Part shown: positions 1 to 13,563 of the stretch, piece by piece
Layout of the letters: the number at the start of each line of letters is the position of its first letter
Numbering within the stretch: the first letter of the stretch is position 1
Source of the DNA: Archegozetes longisetosus
Taxonomy: Eukaryota; Arthropoda; Arachnida; Sarcoptiformes; Trhypochthoniidae
Reading direction: 5' to 3'
DNA: 64,000 nt
Assembly (NCBI GenBank): GCA_018873245.2
Contig: JAEMBT020000002.1
Coordinates: 6,360,001 to 6,424,000 of the forward strand
Made by a program: the position numbers and the translations under genes
Notes under the pieces: model-generated
Told to the model about the DNA's origin: nothing
Database searches by the model: none
The model's input: the letters and a program-made list of their open reading frames with translations, nothing else

Positions 1-214
1 ATCATGCAGAACTATAAACTGCAAACAATTTTTTCGCTTTCAAATTTTTCATTTTACGTGTGATTTTACAGCTGTTAAGGTAAATTTTCTTGGTAATCAT
101 GAATTTGAAAAATTTGTATCTGATAAAATTTTTCTATTATTTTCGATCTATAGTTTTGTGTCATCTTTTAATAATTTTTATTTATTGTCACCCAGTGCTA
201 GTGGCCGAAAGAAT

Positions 215-333
215 AAAAATCATCCTTTATTCTATAAGTTTCTTAGTACCCGATGTCTTATGTTCTGATGGAAAGCACTTTATGACGATGCATCACTTCT
301 AGTTGCTACTGGGGATGATTAAGTTTTTGACTG
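215..333 (+). mobile_element. TA-flanked MITE, copy A (3' half)
   Basis: The block from ATTCTATAAGTTTCTTAG through CACTTCTAGTTGCTAC to TTTTTGACTG, followed by TA, matches the 3' half of the family. A left end could lie near 69, but that part has diverged too far to call. Confidence 0.7.
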
Positions 334-3300
334 TAATCTGAATCGATTGGATATAGGACTGGAATTATACATTTGGTAAATTTGAGATAATGAAAAGTTA
401 TCTTGGCTGAGAAAAAGTAAATTTTTGAAATTAGAATTACTGACAAATAAATTGAGAAATCAAATTTAAAATAGCACAATATGAAATTAATTTTTTATAA
501 ACCCATAACAAATATAAGCACATTTAAATAAATCGGAGGTTTGTGCAAAATATTGTCAGGATTTAAAATTCGATAAGCAGAATAAGAATTTAGCAAATGA
601 AAAACACAGCATAAAGTGAAGGAATTCCATTGAAAAGGTCAGGCACAAAGGCTCTTGAAATTAAATTTTTATAATTGAATAGAAGAGTATATTGAATGAG
701 ATATTAAAAACGTTGGGTTTTCGATTAATTTCTATTTTTATAGCTTGAAGTCACCATTTGTATGTACGGGTATTAAAATGAATGCATCTAATGGTGTATC
801 TATTGAAATAAAACTTCATTATTTAACGATTCGGAGACCTATTTTGCCTTAATTTATGTTTTGACTTAATTTGTTGACTAGATCTCTAGCAAGCTCTGTT
901 CATGCAATGCCTTCAATGCCTTCAATGCCTTCCTTTCCATCAAAACTCATATACATGCGATTTATCGTTTATGAATGAATTTTTTTATTGATATTTATTT
1001 GATATATTTCTTCATACAAATCGTATTTTCGATTCATACATTTTATTACTGAACTTCATGAACAATATTTAGATCTGATTGTTTAGATTTTGTTTTATTC
1101 TCGAAATAACATTTGGCTTTTGTTTTGCGTGATTTTCTATCTGACCGCCGAACAAGCTTCAGAAGATTGATTCAAAATATAAGAAATCATTATTCAAAGT
1201 GATCGCATGTGGCACAAGTCTCAATGAGTTTAAAATGCAGAGAATAGCTGAATGGAAAATATCTATTATTATGAAGAATATTCAGTTGCCAGATGTCTGA
1301 TCTTTGAAAACTGTATGACGAGTTTCAGTGATCCGCAGCATGACCATTTAGTATAAAACTTCTTACTTTACAACAAGGTTTGGCTTTAATAACATTTATC
1401 AGTTATAAACAGATTTGAAAATGAATTGAGAAAGTATGGTTGCTTGGTAAGTTTAGTTGCTTGGTAAGTTTAGTTGCTTGGTAAGTTTAGTTGCTTTCAA
1501 AAGGTTTATCTATAAAAAGAGTGAATGGGCAGAAATTAATTTTAGTCATAATAAGAACTACTCAACAAACAATCTAAAAAAGATTAAGTTTCTGAATCTC
1601 TCTTAATCAATCCTCAATTACATATTAAATAAAAGCCTGGGAACTAGTCAATAGCTCTTCAAACTGGAACTTAATGTGTTTTTTGTTTGAATCAATCTCA
1701 ACATAATGTGTTAGTCCAACAGCACTCCATTCGCGAAAAGAGATTTCATATTAAGTTCGGCTGTTTTTATGCTCAAGAATTCTTTACTATATGAAAAATT
1801 ACTCAAAGTTATCTAACTTAAGGGATAATCTTTAGACTATATAGTTATAGCAAGTTTGCAGAAACATTGATAGGAATGAATTTCATTCTTCAATGAATAG
1901 TATGTGCCGCTACGGAATTGCATAGCCATTCAATTCTCTAGTGCATCGTACAGATGAAGTAGTTTTTGCCAAAGGATGACACAAAGAGAACAGAAAAATA
2001 CGAGTTGATGCAAAGGCAGCTTGAAATGTATGTAAGTAATCACTATTATATATATTGCAATGCTGTACAATGTACAGCAGTTGAAAACAAAACCAGACAT
2101 AGATACGGAAAATAATTGATGGAGAGCGAGCTTCTAGACTTTAGGGCTTATTCTCCATTATACATTTGACCATACCTGCATTTATTTGTGTATGGATTGA
2201 GATAGATATATCAATAGTCTCTCAGATACATCCTGAAGCATCCTTTTATTCTAGTTGCTTTAGCTGCTTTTTGTTTCATCGGATATACTGCTAGGCAAAT
2301 ACATTGATGTTAACAGTATATACAGTGGTGGTGCATAACTGGTTAACTTGAAATACAGTTTCGATTGCAGATTAAGAAAGAAATGCTGTTGAAAAAACGC
2401 GTGCAGTCCAACAAATAGAGACCAAATATAAGCCATTACAAAGATTGCTTTATTGCTAAGATTAGAGTAGGAAAAAATGCACACAAAAAGAGATTTTCAA
2501 TGAAAATAATAAATGGAGTTTAGCTGAATGTTCACAATCTTCACATACTTGGCTTGTATTTTAAAGCTTAGCAATAAAAATAAAAAAGTCTCATAAGTAT
2601 AGACAGAATCAGAAGTATATTACATAAATTCGGAACCGCCATGTCTTTGCCATCATCTATCATTTTTAATCTAAAGATATCGAATATATTATTTTTCAGA
2701 GATCCTATAATATAATCTTGTAGTCATAGCAGAAGAAAAACTCTTGTAGAGCTACGAAATTTGAAAAATTGAGTCAAGCAAAATGAAACATTACACTTCA
2801 AATATCTAATCCATGTTTTAAGTTCTCTCTACTCTGCCACTTTGTAATCATCCATAGCTACCGGAAATCGTGCCTTGCTACCCTAACATTTCCATCTTCT
2901 CGTAATAATTCATGTGATATGTGATTGAGCTGTTAATTATTTTAGGTAAAATAGCAATTGTAATTGAAAGAAAAATTTCAGCTCAAATTGGTATGCATAA
3001 CAACGAGGATGGCATGTGAACTCTGTTTTTGTTGTATCTATGTATCATTTTAATGTGGGAAACTATATATTGAATGCAAATTTATTTTCTATGAAATTTC
3101 TATATGTTCTCAAAATCACTTCAGATGTAGTAAACATGGATTTTGCGACTCTGCTATAAATGTCTTATAATACACTATCTTCATATATATCATGAGATCG
3201 ATTCTCAATTCATAGTCTATCAAATATTTAGGATTTATTAGTTTCTCTATCTTCAAAACTTTTAAAACACGTTCAAAGCATGAATTGATTGATCACGTTT

Positions 3301-4824
3301 TAGATATTTTTCACGATATAAAAGACTAAAAAATTAAGTTTAGCTCTGAACCCAGTTTTAAAAAGGTTTGAAAGTTTTAAATTAGAATTTAATTGATGCA
3401 AAATAATTATTCATATGACAAGAAAGTATTTGGTAAAGTTTAATCAAATTTCAATAAATCTTTGATTATTAAAATATAATGTTTTATTAAACAAAAGGTA
3501 GAATAATAAGAGTGAAAAGCGAATCTCAATTAATATTAGCAGATTATAAAGTTTGTGTGCTATCAATCAAGGCTGCCATAGATTATTTTCTTCATGCATA
3601 GACTGGCTTTAAGTTGCTATCGATATTATGCCAGCGATTACAATTGAATTTCTCCACTGAGTAGAGTCTAGTTCAGTTTTATATAGTACTCGCTCTTTTC
3701 CAAAACCCATAGCTTTTATAACTTCTTATGAAATAATTTTGCATCACAGAACGCTTTGCATCAGTTTTGCTTACTTAAGGGCTTTTCAACCTTAATTCTA
3801 ACACAAGGCGAAGCTTGTTTCGTGTTAGCACTGCTCGGTCTCAGCCTTTAATATTCACAATTGATTGAACAAATCCATAAAATAAAAAAATCGTTAAACA
3901 CAGGAACAAAGGATAGAAAATAGTGAGCGAAGAGCGAAAGGGAGAAAAATAGCTGAGCATAATATTTATAATATAAAAAACAGAGTGAGATGGCAATGAA
4001 AGTGCAATATGTAAAATAATTTGCATAATAAAAACTAAGATAGACTGAAATAGTTAAGTATTTCGATAGGAATGCTAGGAATGAGCAGAATGAGCAATCG
4101 CATTAATGGACTGAATTCCATGAAGACGATTCAATTTAATCCAGAGCTTCAATTCCCAATACCCCGACTAACACTATCATCATCAAGAATTACCATCGCT
4201 CATACAGTCCACTTTGTTGAAATAGTCCTAGTCTCGTCTTGAAAATAACTATGCCTAAAAAGGTATATAATAACAACATGACTATTATTTAACTGTTCAA
4301 CTTTGAGAATCATTGTTAAATCAGTGAAAAAGTTTTAAGAAAGCGTCAAAATATAAATGAAACACCAAACAATGAGTCTATCACCAAGAGATGAATGAGC
4401 TAACCATCAAAATTAAGCGATCTTTTCAAGAATAAATATAAAAAATACTTCAAAATAATGGTCTCAATACTTAATTGAATTGAAGCAAACAACTGAAAAA
4501 TAAATCAATCGTTTGGTGAGAGAGAAGAAAATTTCCATTTCAATAGGTTTATAGGAAAACTGATGCAAATATAATTAAAGTTGACTCTTCTCAATAGTTT
4601 TTTCAATTTGCATTTAAAATTATACTTCATTGATTATGTAAGTTATTTAGTGCTTTCACAATTCAAATGTTTGCTTTTCTTTTCCACTTTTCCTATAAAC
4701 CGATAGAAATCTTTAATTCTTTTTTTACGCTAAATTTTCAGAAACAGAGCACACATTCCGCTTAATTTAATTGGGTTATGAACGTGAACGTGAACAATGA
4801 ACGCTTTGGGCATACGTGTGATCG
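334..4824. other. AT-rich non-coding stretch
   Basis: Apart from the 17-bp repeat at 1440 and a small ATGCCTTCA x 3 run near 905-931, I see no gene, RNA or element here. The short minus-strand frames at 2260 and 3841 lack any family feature. Confidence 0.6.
1440..1490. repeat. 17-bp x 3 tandem repeat
   Basis: Three exact copies of TTGCTTGGTAAGTTTAG. Confidence 0.95.
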
Positions 4825-5092
4825 CAGTAGCGAAGCCAGCAAATCTTCAAAGGAGGCCCACGAAGTCCGTAATTGTGAGTAGGGGTGCGCACTATACTCA
4901 CTTTGGCTCAGTATACTATTCCGATTAATACCTGCTGTTCAATTATAATCTATTTTCACTATGTTTTGTAGAAATTATTACAACAAATTAGTAGAATTTA
5001 AACTCTAGAATATTGAACTTTTACGTGAAGTTAGTGAGAGAATCGAATTGGGGGCGCACAGGCACTCAAGATCCCCACTGGCTTCGCAAAAG
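4825..5092 (-). mobile_element. hAT-like MITE, copy H1
   Basis: The left end is CAGTAGCGAAGCCAG. The right end ACTGGCTTCGC is its complement, with the last bases altered. A motif GGGGCGCACAGGCACT near the right end pairs with GGTGCCTGTGCACC near the left end of copy H3, showing reverse orientation. Flanking 8-mers TGTGATCG and AGTGATGA are only partly alike. Confidence 0.75.
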
Positions 5093-5492
5093 AGTGATGA
5101 ACAAACACAAACCATTTAAAAGCAAAGCATTGCACTCTTAGCTCGTATTGCTTTTACTTTTGGCAATTGAACTCACCAAAAATAGTTGTGCTTTATTTTT
5201 TGAAAAACAAAATCAAAACAACAGTAAAACAAATGTAGATCTCATGTGAGAAATCAGTTTAGCAGAAGTATCGGAGAACAGTTTCCCCTTTCCTTTCTAG
5301 CATGAACAATCACTATTAGCTGAGTATATGCTTAGCTGAGACTGCCTTTTGTTTCCTTTCCTACTCCTTCCTCTTCCACCAATACATTATGTTTGCATTT
5401 GTCAAAAGAGAACTTTTCTCAGTAAATATTATTATAATTGAGTGGATTATAATAAATGGATTAATCACATTTTCTGCTAATTAAGATAACAC

Positions 5493-5702
5493 GTCTCAGT
5501 CTCAGTCTCAGTCTCAGTCTCAGCCTCAGTCTCAGTCTCAGTCTCAGCCTCAGTCTCAGTCTCAGTCTCAGTCTCAGTCTCAGTCTCAGCCTCAGTCTCA
5601 GTCTCAGTCTCAGCCTCAGTCTCAGCCTCAGTCTCAGTCTCAGTCTCAGTCTCAGCCTCAGTCTCAGCCTCAGTCTCAGTCTCAGTCTCAGCCTCAGTCT
5701 CA
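5493..5702. repeat. (GTCTCA)35 hexamer array
   Basis: Thirty-five uninterrupted 6-bp units: 27 GTCTCA and 8 GCCTCA variants scattered through the array. On the minus strand it reads as a Thr-Glu/Ala-Glu repeat, an artefact of the hexamer and not a protein. Confidence 0.98.
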
Positions 5703-8218
5703 GTAAGACACATTTGATTTAGTACTTCTATTTAAATATATAATTTAATATTGTTTATAACTTATATGTCTCTTTTGGATTAAATATATAATGCGTTACT
5801 CTATAAAAATGAATCATCACTTCTGATGTGGAACATTTGCCCACTAATCGAAACGCGTAGTGCCAAAACATTTGTCTGTTAGTCAATTATAAACGAACGT
5901 TCTATTCTGATACTTTTTATATATGAACCTATTTATTATAGCAGTTAACACTAAATTCCTACTCTGATATATTCTCCACTCAGATCTCACTTTTAAAGTA
6001 CAAAATATCAGACTTCTAATAAAACATATATCTAACAAACGACAGGTTATCGTAAATACAATACTTTATAAGATAGAAGTTCTAACGCAAATATCACATT
6101 TTCTAACTTTCCTTTTCCAGCTATATTCCATCCAATTGCACACTTCGACGCTTACGTTCAATCAAATTATCTTTTTATCACATTTTAAAATCTAATAAAT
6201 CAAATTTTATCAATTATTCAATCGATTATTTTCTACAGATCAAACTCGGTTTATTGTTGTTCAGATGTGTTAGTTTCTTATCTAATTACTTCGTACTTGA
6301 AGTTGAATTATTTTTTAAAGATTTATTTAAAACAACTTACATATTGATGAACTAAGTTGATTCATTGAACATGATTTCAAATTGAGTAATGTTAGAAATA
6401 CATCAGCTGGTAATAGAATGTAACAGCAATAGATTGAATAAAACATACTAAACTTGAACCTTTGCTAGTAAGCAGCAATTTAAAGATGATTATATTTTAT
6501 TAAATGACATACTGGGGTCAATGTAGTATAACACAAAAACGTTAATTACGTCACCTTTAGAAATAAGGTCTCTCGTAAGTGTTTCTTCTCAATTATTATA
6601 GCATTATATCTTACTCTACTTTTCTTTTACCGAATAACTAACTTAATTCTATTTGTTTATTTGACATTTTAATTGAATTTTCTAATTTTAAAGTTATGCA
6701 AATTTAACTTAATTCATGTAATAATTCAATTTCTGGTTAATTTATTTAGCCTTATTAGGCAAAGCATTACACTAAAAGCTAAATTATTTCTAACTTCAAA
6801 TTAAAAACAAAATATCAATTTGAAGCCTTTATATAAAAAAAACCAAAAGAGCACAATTTTGAGGCAAAATTATGAATTTTTACTATAATTATTAGTTACT
6901 AAGAGACTTAATTATTTTGGTGAATGCAGCAAATAGAAAATTATTTTAGAAGATTCTCAAAAGCAGCTTATTGTTAAACTTTGATGTAGAAGATAATACA
7001 AAAATGTAAGCAAAGTTATTAATATTGAAGTCGCAATGTCAAATTGAATTGATTTATCAATTAAAAATAGAACATTTAAAAAGATAGAAACTTATGTAAG
7101 CTATTATTAGATGTTACATAATATATATATATGTAATTTCATCAAATGTAAACTGAGATGAAAAAGATTTTTTTCTTTTATCTACATTTTATTTATCCAT
7201 CTCTAATTAAAATTTGCAAATATATGGGCTTTACTTAGTAACGGCCGGATGAATTCAATATAAGATCTAGAACTATTCTTATTTGAACTCTATTATAGTA
7301 AACAAGTTCAATTAAAAGTAAAGTTTAGTTCTTTGCTGAGAAAAATTGAATTTCATAGTCGAAAGACCACATAATATATTGAATGCGTTAATAGAATTTC
7401 TATTCTAATGGCACTTGAAGTAAATTGATTTACTTATTAATAGAGTAAACTGTTAGATAGTAATTGTTATTTATCTAGTTTTAATAATTTTTATTTATCC
7501 TGTTTTATAATGCATGAGTAATTACTTTTAGCAAAGTCTAAACTGAAAAATCCTAATCTATACTAAAATCCTATTCTATACTAAAATCCTATTCTATACT
7601 ATTTCGGAAACTAATGCATTGAGTAAACAAACCATCTTACAGAATAACACTCGATCCAAAGCTCGAACAGCGCACATATTATCAAAATTCTGTTTATCTT
7701 TTCTATACTGCATAAAATAACCCAGTAATTAGTTTCAACTTTCAAATTTCTTTTTTCGCGACTATTCAACATCCAAAATTAACTTTTATTCGATTGAAAG
7801 CTTACAAATAAAACCTAATGTTTTCTCTTAAATTTTAGTTACCGAAAAAGCCGACAATAATATTATAGTAATGAATATATTGTATTCATCTAGAATCGTA
7901 CTTTCAGTCCGTAAAAGCAGTGTAAACTTGAACGAATTTTAAACAGCTCTGACGCCAATTTTAGTTTCTTCACAAGAATTAGCGATTTGAGTGTCACTAA
8001 AATTTAGTCAGTCATGGAAGCAGCGCTATAATGGACCATATGAAGAGTACACGCCTTTGTGGTTTCATTTAATAGTATCTGAAACACAAACGCCACTATT
8101 ACATGAAAATTTGCTAGAAAAATTCAGCTGCGATAAACAATTTAGCTGTTGGGCAATTATCTCTCAACAAATTCTCTGACACATTCTTCTTACATGAATA
8201 GTTTTATAATATTATACT
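5703..8218. other. AT-rich non-coding stretch
   Basis: Nothing recognised except the 18-bp repeat at 7547. The frame 7991-8179 has no ATG start and no features. Confidence 0.6.
7547..7600. repeat. 18-bp x 3 tandem repeat
   Basis: Units of AAATCCTATTCTATACTA, the first with one change. Confidence 0.92.
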
Positions 8219-8707
8219 CAGTGATGCTCAACGCCCGAGCTCTAGCACTGAACCTCAAGCCTTAATACATACCTTTATTATTAGAATATACGTTTGAAGT
8301 ATATAGAATAAATGTTTTTTAAATAAAAATAAAGTTAATTTTTGCAAAAAATATTCTGAGATTTTCTACATTAAAAAGAATGATATATTCTGTTCTAAAG
8401 AGTTTAGACATACTTTGTGTTCTCGGACAATTTAACCAGAGAGTAATTTAAAGTATGTGCATTAATGTTATTCAGTGGGTGAGCATTATATTTATAAAAC
8501 TTATATTCAGATAAAGTTACAGCTCAAATAAAATTAACAAATTTGGTGTTGAAAAAAGTGTTCTGACCGATGAACTTTGCTAACTTGACGTTCGGTGGTT
8601 GAGCGGCTCTAAAGGTGAAAGCGAACGTCTCATTTCCATCGAGCATTAGCGCTTGTAGTAAGAGTCGATTTTCGACCGAGCGTGAGCGTAGAACGTGTGC
8701 ATCACTG
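8219..8707. mobile_element. hAT-like non-autonomous element, 489 bp
   Basis: Left end CAGTGATGCTCAACG; right end, read in reverse complement, CAGTGATGCACACG. The flanking 8-mers ATTATACT (8211-8218) and ATCATACC (8708-8715) match at 6 of 8. The left part is AT-rich, while the last ~150 bp are clearly more GC-rich than the surroundings. No transposase is encoded. The 62-codon minus-strand frame at 8524-8712 crosses the element end and is probably accidental. Confidence 0.65.
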
Positions 8708-9637
8708 ATCATACCACATTATATTTTATAACATTATATTAGCTCAAGTAAATCCAAAATAATAATCAAATTTTCTGCAGCTATCACCAAATGATGTTAT
8801 ACTATGTGAAAAGTTTAATCGCATTAACTTTTGTTTGACTTTTGATCTGAAAAACAAAATACTACTAAATGCATAATTGAATGCTGTTTTATACGAAATA
8901 CATTAACCAATACAGCCTCTCAACATTATTCCGTTAATAAAAGAGTCGAACCACTATTATATGCTATCATTGTTATGTCACATTAATATCAGTACTATTT
9001 TTTCATCTGCAAAATAAATGCTTCGAATATACTTCTTATGGTAGGGTGTCCGAGAAGTGTCTACATTCAAGTCAGCTTCATATTGTGGCTTCATTTCATA
9101 CGGAGGTTTGAGTGAACTCATACTCTCAACAGAGCACAATCGTTTTAACGCGTAAAATGTTCTCAGCTATCGAAGAATAAAAAAATAAATTTTGCGATCT
9201 AATTTGCTGAATAAATAGAGAAATTGGAAAGCATATTTCTATTAAGATAATAATAGCAATGGGACTAGAATAGATATTAAGAGGAACACCTAAACAATTT
9301 ATAATCATAGCTGCATTTATCTAATCAGATTAATTGAGAGATTAATAAACTTAATCGAAGTTGATAGTGAGAGTATTGAGAAGAATATGAATGTTGTTTC
9401 AACATCTATATTGTCTTATTTTTGCAATTAAGAAACGCTCAAACTTGTTTCTTAGAATTATTTATACAACACTTTATTTGAACACTTGAACACTTCTTAT
9501 ATTGTTTAAACTGCTTCAAACTTATGATTAAAACATTTGGCGTAGCCAATAGTTTCGGAAACCATTAATGGAATTTTTAAGCAGTACTTACTCTTCCTTA
9601 ATGATGAAACCACTGCTATTCTATACAATTACTAGAC

Positions 9638-9723
9638 GAAGAAGAAGAAGAAGAAGAAGAAGAAGAAGAAGAAGAAGAAGAAGAAGAAGAAGAAGAAGAA
9701 GAAGAAGAAGAAGAAGAAGAAGA
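9638..9723. repeat. (GAA)28 trinucleotide array
   Basis: About 86 bases of uninterrupted AAG/GAA. It reads as poly-Arg in one + frame, which is an artefact. Confidence 0.98.
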
Positions 9724-9751
9724 TATTCTATTTACCGAAACATTTTTTCAA

Positions 9752-9823
9752 TTCTTTACTATATTTAAGCATCAATTCTGTACTATATTTAAGCATCAAT
9801 TCTGTACTATATTTAGGCATCAG
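9752..9823. repeat. 27-bp tandem repeat, ~2.7 copies
   Basis: Units built on ACTATATTTAAGCATCAATT CTGT, just right of the GAA array. Confidence 0.9.
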
Positions 9824-10288
9824 CTCTTCAAAGTAATATAAAAAACTATTATTCAAAAAGATATGTTTGTGATATTATTTGGCGTTGTGAACAATTTGAT
9901 TTTCTCCTATTCTGAATGTTTAAAAAGCAGATCCAAATGAAGCGTGATTTCAAGCTCTCAATATTCATCGTGTTATTTGCATACAACACAAATAAGGGTT
10001 GATCAAAGTGAAACTACACAAATACTACGTTTTGGTTCTATTGACAACACTTGAAATATGACTTTCAAAGATTATAACAAGTAGTGAACTAAATTTGCAG
10101 TGGAAGCCCTTGCTTATAATAATAGGTTTGCTATTAGTTTGCAAAACTGATTCTTCAAAGTTTTGTTATCGTTTAGGTTCAATTGATGCATTATTATCTG
10201 ATTGAATTGTTCCTGTTTACCTAAGCTGGTTATCCATCGAAGCATACATACATGTATGATAAAATTTGCTATATTCTCATTGCTATCA

Positions 10289-10338
10289 GTCTACATTATT
10301 AGCATCTTTCTATCATCCTACATTATTAGCATCTTTTA
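10289..10338. repeat. Short tandem duplication
   Basis: CTACATTATTAGCATCTTT occurs twice, separated by CTATCAT-type sequence. Confidence 0.85.
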
Positions 10339-11009
10339 ATGTCGGCAGCTTATCTACATAAAAATACAGCTCAATTTCATATTATCACTCCATTCTATTG
10401 ACTAATAAATTAACTTATCATTACTCACATTTTTACGTAAAAAAACATTTCTTTTACTAAATATCAACTTATTAAACCTGAATTGATAAAGCTTGCTAAA
10501 GGTACTCTTTTGAACTAATTGAAATTAATTTAACCAGTTATTCATGAATTAACGAGGAAGAGCCGTGAAATGAAGCGATTCCCAATTGGCTTCATTAAAA
10601 CCTTATATCAAATGTTTGAGATGAAACCTGAAAAATTGCCTCCAAAAGCTTAGTATCAATTTAACATTACCAACATTTTAATCAGAGGCTTGACCTAATG
10701 TTCATGTTTGAGCTAATGTTATTCCTTCAGTTGAGCGTATGATGGCTTTTAATAAGCAGTTCTCAAATGCAAATACCATTATAGGTAATTAGATATAAAA
10801 GAGATTAGATTTTGCAAATCACTTCTACCTAATACCCAATATAGATTGCAATCTGAATATAGATTGCAACCCAAAAAGATCAAACACTAATGAATTGACT
10901 GGAGTAAATGGCAAATGAAAGATAAACTGATATATTCACTACAATTAAGTGATAACATGTTTTTTCAATTTGGATCTCAAAAAATTGCAGCTGTGGCCAA
11001 GATACAGGG

Positions 11010-11045
11010 ATGCACAAATGCACAAATGCACAAATACACAAATAT
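11010..11045. repeat. 9-bp tandem repeat
   Basis: Four copies of TGCACAAA-type units, the last two decayed to TACACAAA. Confidence 0.9.
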
Positions 11046-11973
11046 AACCCTATTATAACATTTGAGAATATAATCAAAACACTTTTTTTATTTGAGCTCA
11101 TCCAAAATTCTCTCTTCACTCAATATGTTCTAGAGTCACAACTGAAGTGACTTTTGGGACTAAAGTCACTTTAATTTTAGAGCTTGACAATTATTTGAAA
11201 AGAAAAATAGAAACTCACACCAATCGGATCAGACATTTTCCTCTAAATCCTTTATCACACTCAATGCCCAACCAATTGTGATGAAAGTGACTGTAAAATT
11301 GACTTTCTATTATTAGCTATAGCCAATTGAAACTTCATACTTTCATTCACCAGAATATGATCTCCAATTTTTCATTTATTACAATTTTCAAGATTGGGTT
11401 ACATTGGCTTTGAAAATGAAATTATAATCGATTTTTGTAACTATGAGCAAATCACTTTCTTATATTACTACTATTAAAATAAATTTTATTTATTGTCGCT
11501 TCTCAACACGACAGATCATATTATATCAGACTCGAGTAGAGAGAGCTCTAAATTTCTTTTCTCTTATCAACTCAATGCCATTGAATAGTCCAAAGAGAAT
11601 TTAGTGATTTATTCCTTATTAGCGTGAAAACATTGACAATAGACGAGTGCAATTGTTTATGTTTTGCATTAGCTCATTAGTATTTGAAGAGAAGTCAACT
11701 CTTATTGTGACTATTGAATTGAAGGAAAACTAGTCAACCAGACATTCCTTAATCGTGTATAATTCTAGAACTAGACTCTAAATGTCCAGTTTGAAATACT
11801 GATCGCTCTGAAACGCAACTTAACAGCCAGGCACTGCTAAGTCAGAGAAGTAACTCAGAGATATATCTTATAAATGAACAAATATTGTTTATTCTAAGAG
11901 ACTTGAGTCGAGTACAAATCAAGACTCATTAGTACAGTTACATGCAATGCAGCTCGCACAACATCAAACATTT

Positions 11974-12043
11974 GAAGCTGAAACAGTTTGCAAGCTGAAA
12001 CAGTTTGCAAGATGAAACAGTTTGCAAGCCAAACTGTTTCATC
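11974..12043. repeat. 17-bp x 3 direct repeat ending in a perfect hairpin
   Basis: Three copies of GCTGAAACAGTTTGCAA (the third starting GATG). The last copy is followed by its own inverse, so 12011-12023 (GATGAAACAGTTT) and 12031-12043 (AAACTGTTTCATC) form an exact 13-bp stem with a 7-base loop. Confidence 0.93.
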
Positions 12044-12149
12044 TCAACAGCTATCAGTAAAGGTGCGCATCAATAAACTTCAGACTAGAATCTTCAATCT
12101 TATCGATTCTATCTCATCTTTCCTAACGAGTCAGTCTTATATCATAATA

Positions 12150-12248
12150 CAGTAATGCCTCTTTATAGTAAATGGATGGCAACGATAATTAACATTCTCT
12201 ATAATGAGAATCCACTATGAGCTGGTCCACTACATCGGGGTGTCACTG
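12150..12248. mobile_element. pogo/Tigger-like MITE, 99 bp, TA-flanked
   Basis: TA|CAGTAATGCCTCTTTATAG at the left and CCCCGATGTAG-type sequence in reverse at the right (TCGGGGTGTCACTG|TA). The ends share a CAGTRAYRCCYC pattern and a TA target duplication. A central palindrome, CATTCTCTATAATGAGAATC, adds foldback. It is a single copy in the window. Confidence 0.65.
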
Positions 12249-13563
12249 TACATCAATCTGATTGCTTCGGCTGAAAATCTAATCGTTGATAGGCTAAGAT
12301 TTAAAAACGTATTCTCTGACTACTTCTCAATAAATATCACATTTGCTTAAAGATAGAAAAATGACCTTTTAAAAATGTCTTTCTTATCAACTTAAGTCAA
12401 TCCCTAAAACGACTCTCATAAATATTGAACCAACAGAAGCTTTGATGAAAATACTGAGCACTTTCCATCGATAATTATTTTGAAATACAAAGCTTTCTGA
12501 TACTATTGAGCGCTAGCACTTAAGTGCTGGTCGAAAAAATAGTCGCGCGATATATGATATCAATCTATCAATAAATCTTGCGATAGTCTAAAACTCACTA
12601 ATTTTTTTACATTACTTAAATCTAAAGTAAAAAACATTCGCTATAAATCTGTTGTCCTTTAAGATAGAGTGACCGAAATTTAAATGAATAACTTGATTGA
12701 TTTTAGGTAATTATAAGATAAGATTTAGCGGCATGTGTAGTACGGATGAACGCATTTTCAAGTTGAATGAGAAACTTAATTGTAAATAATTGTCTCTTAA
12801 AGTGATATAACGAGAACTGATTTCTCTTCAAATTATTGATTCTTTGGCAAAGTTTTAAGTAATAAAACAAATGGGTTTATAATTATTTACTTTTGATTAA
12901 AAGTCAAAAGTATCTATGTCGTTTGTATCTGTGAGCAAACGTAAGCTCAAATTTTGATAACTCATTTTTATTTTATTTATTTTTTATCTTCTACTTAACT
13001 TTCAACACAAATATTATAGTCATTCAATATTTAATGCCAATAAAACAAAATATTACGAAATTTATTCTTATCAAAAAAATTTTATAACTAACATTTGGTA
13101 ATAAAATATATGCGCAAATGTTTCCATTCGTTTAATAGAGTCATCACAAACATATTGTGCCTAAGATTGCATTAATGGAGTTCAACTTCTGACTATGAAC
13201 TAGAACTTAAAAATGTGAACAGATAAGAGTAAATGCAATTTCAGCGACTTTAAATTAACTATTGAAATATACGAAAAACTGAACTTATTTTTTATATTCA
13301 ACCCTCAAATTGACGGCAATTGTTGCACTAATGGATTTAATTACTTTTAACTTTCTTTCAATAACTCTAAATCTTCAATCTAGTCATAGTTAAAACTTAC
13401 CTAGCTCACTAGTTAATGCCTTGTTCATTTCAATAAGAGCTAAGTTTGATACCTAGAACAACTGATCCCATTCATGCCTGTGGTTTCTTTGATTGAAAGT
13501 CAATGTATTCCTGATCAATAGCTTTTTCAAACACTAGTTTTTTCTGTAACTCATTGGATTAGC

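Larger units (their letters stand above)
8716..12149. other. Non-coding stretch with small tandem arrays
   Basis: Holds the GAA array and four small tandem repeats listed separately; no gene seen. Confidence 0.6.

Noticed and set aside
5477..5713. 78-codon Thr-Glu repeat protein on the minus strand
   Set aside because: It is only the translation of the GTCTCA hexamer array.
9568..9768. Poly-arginine frame
   Set aside because: Produced by the GAA trinucleotide array and lacking an ATG start.
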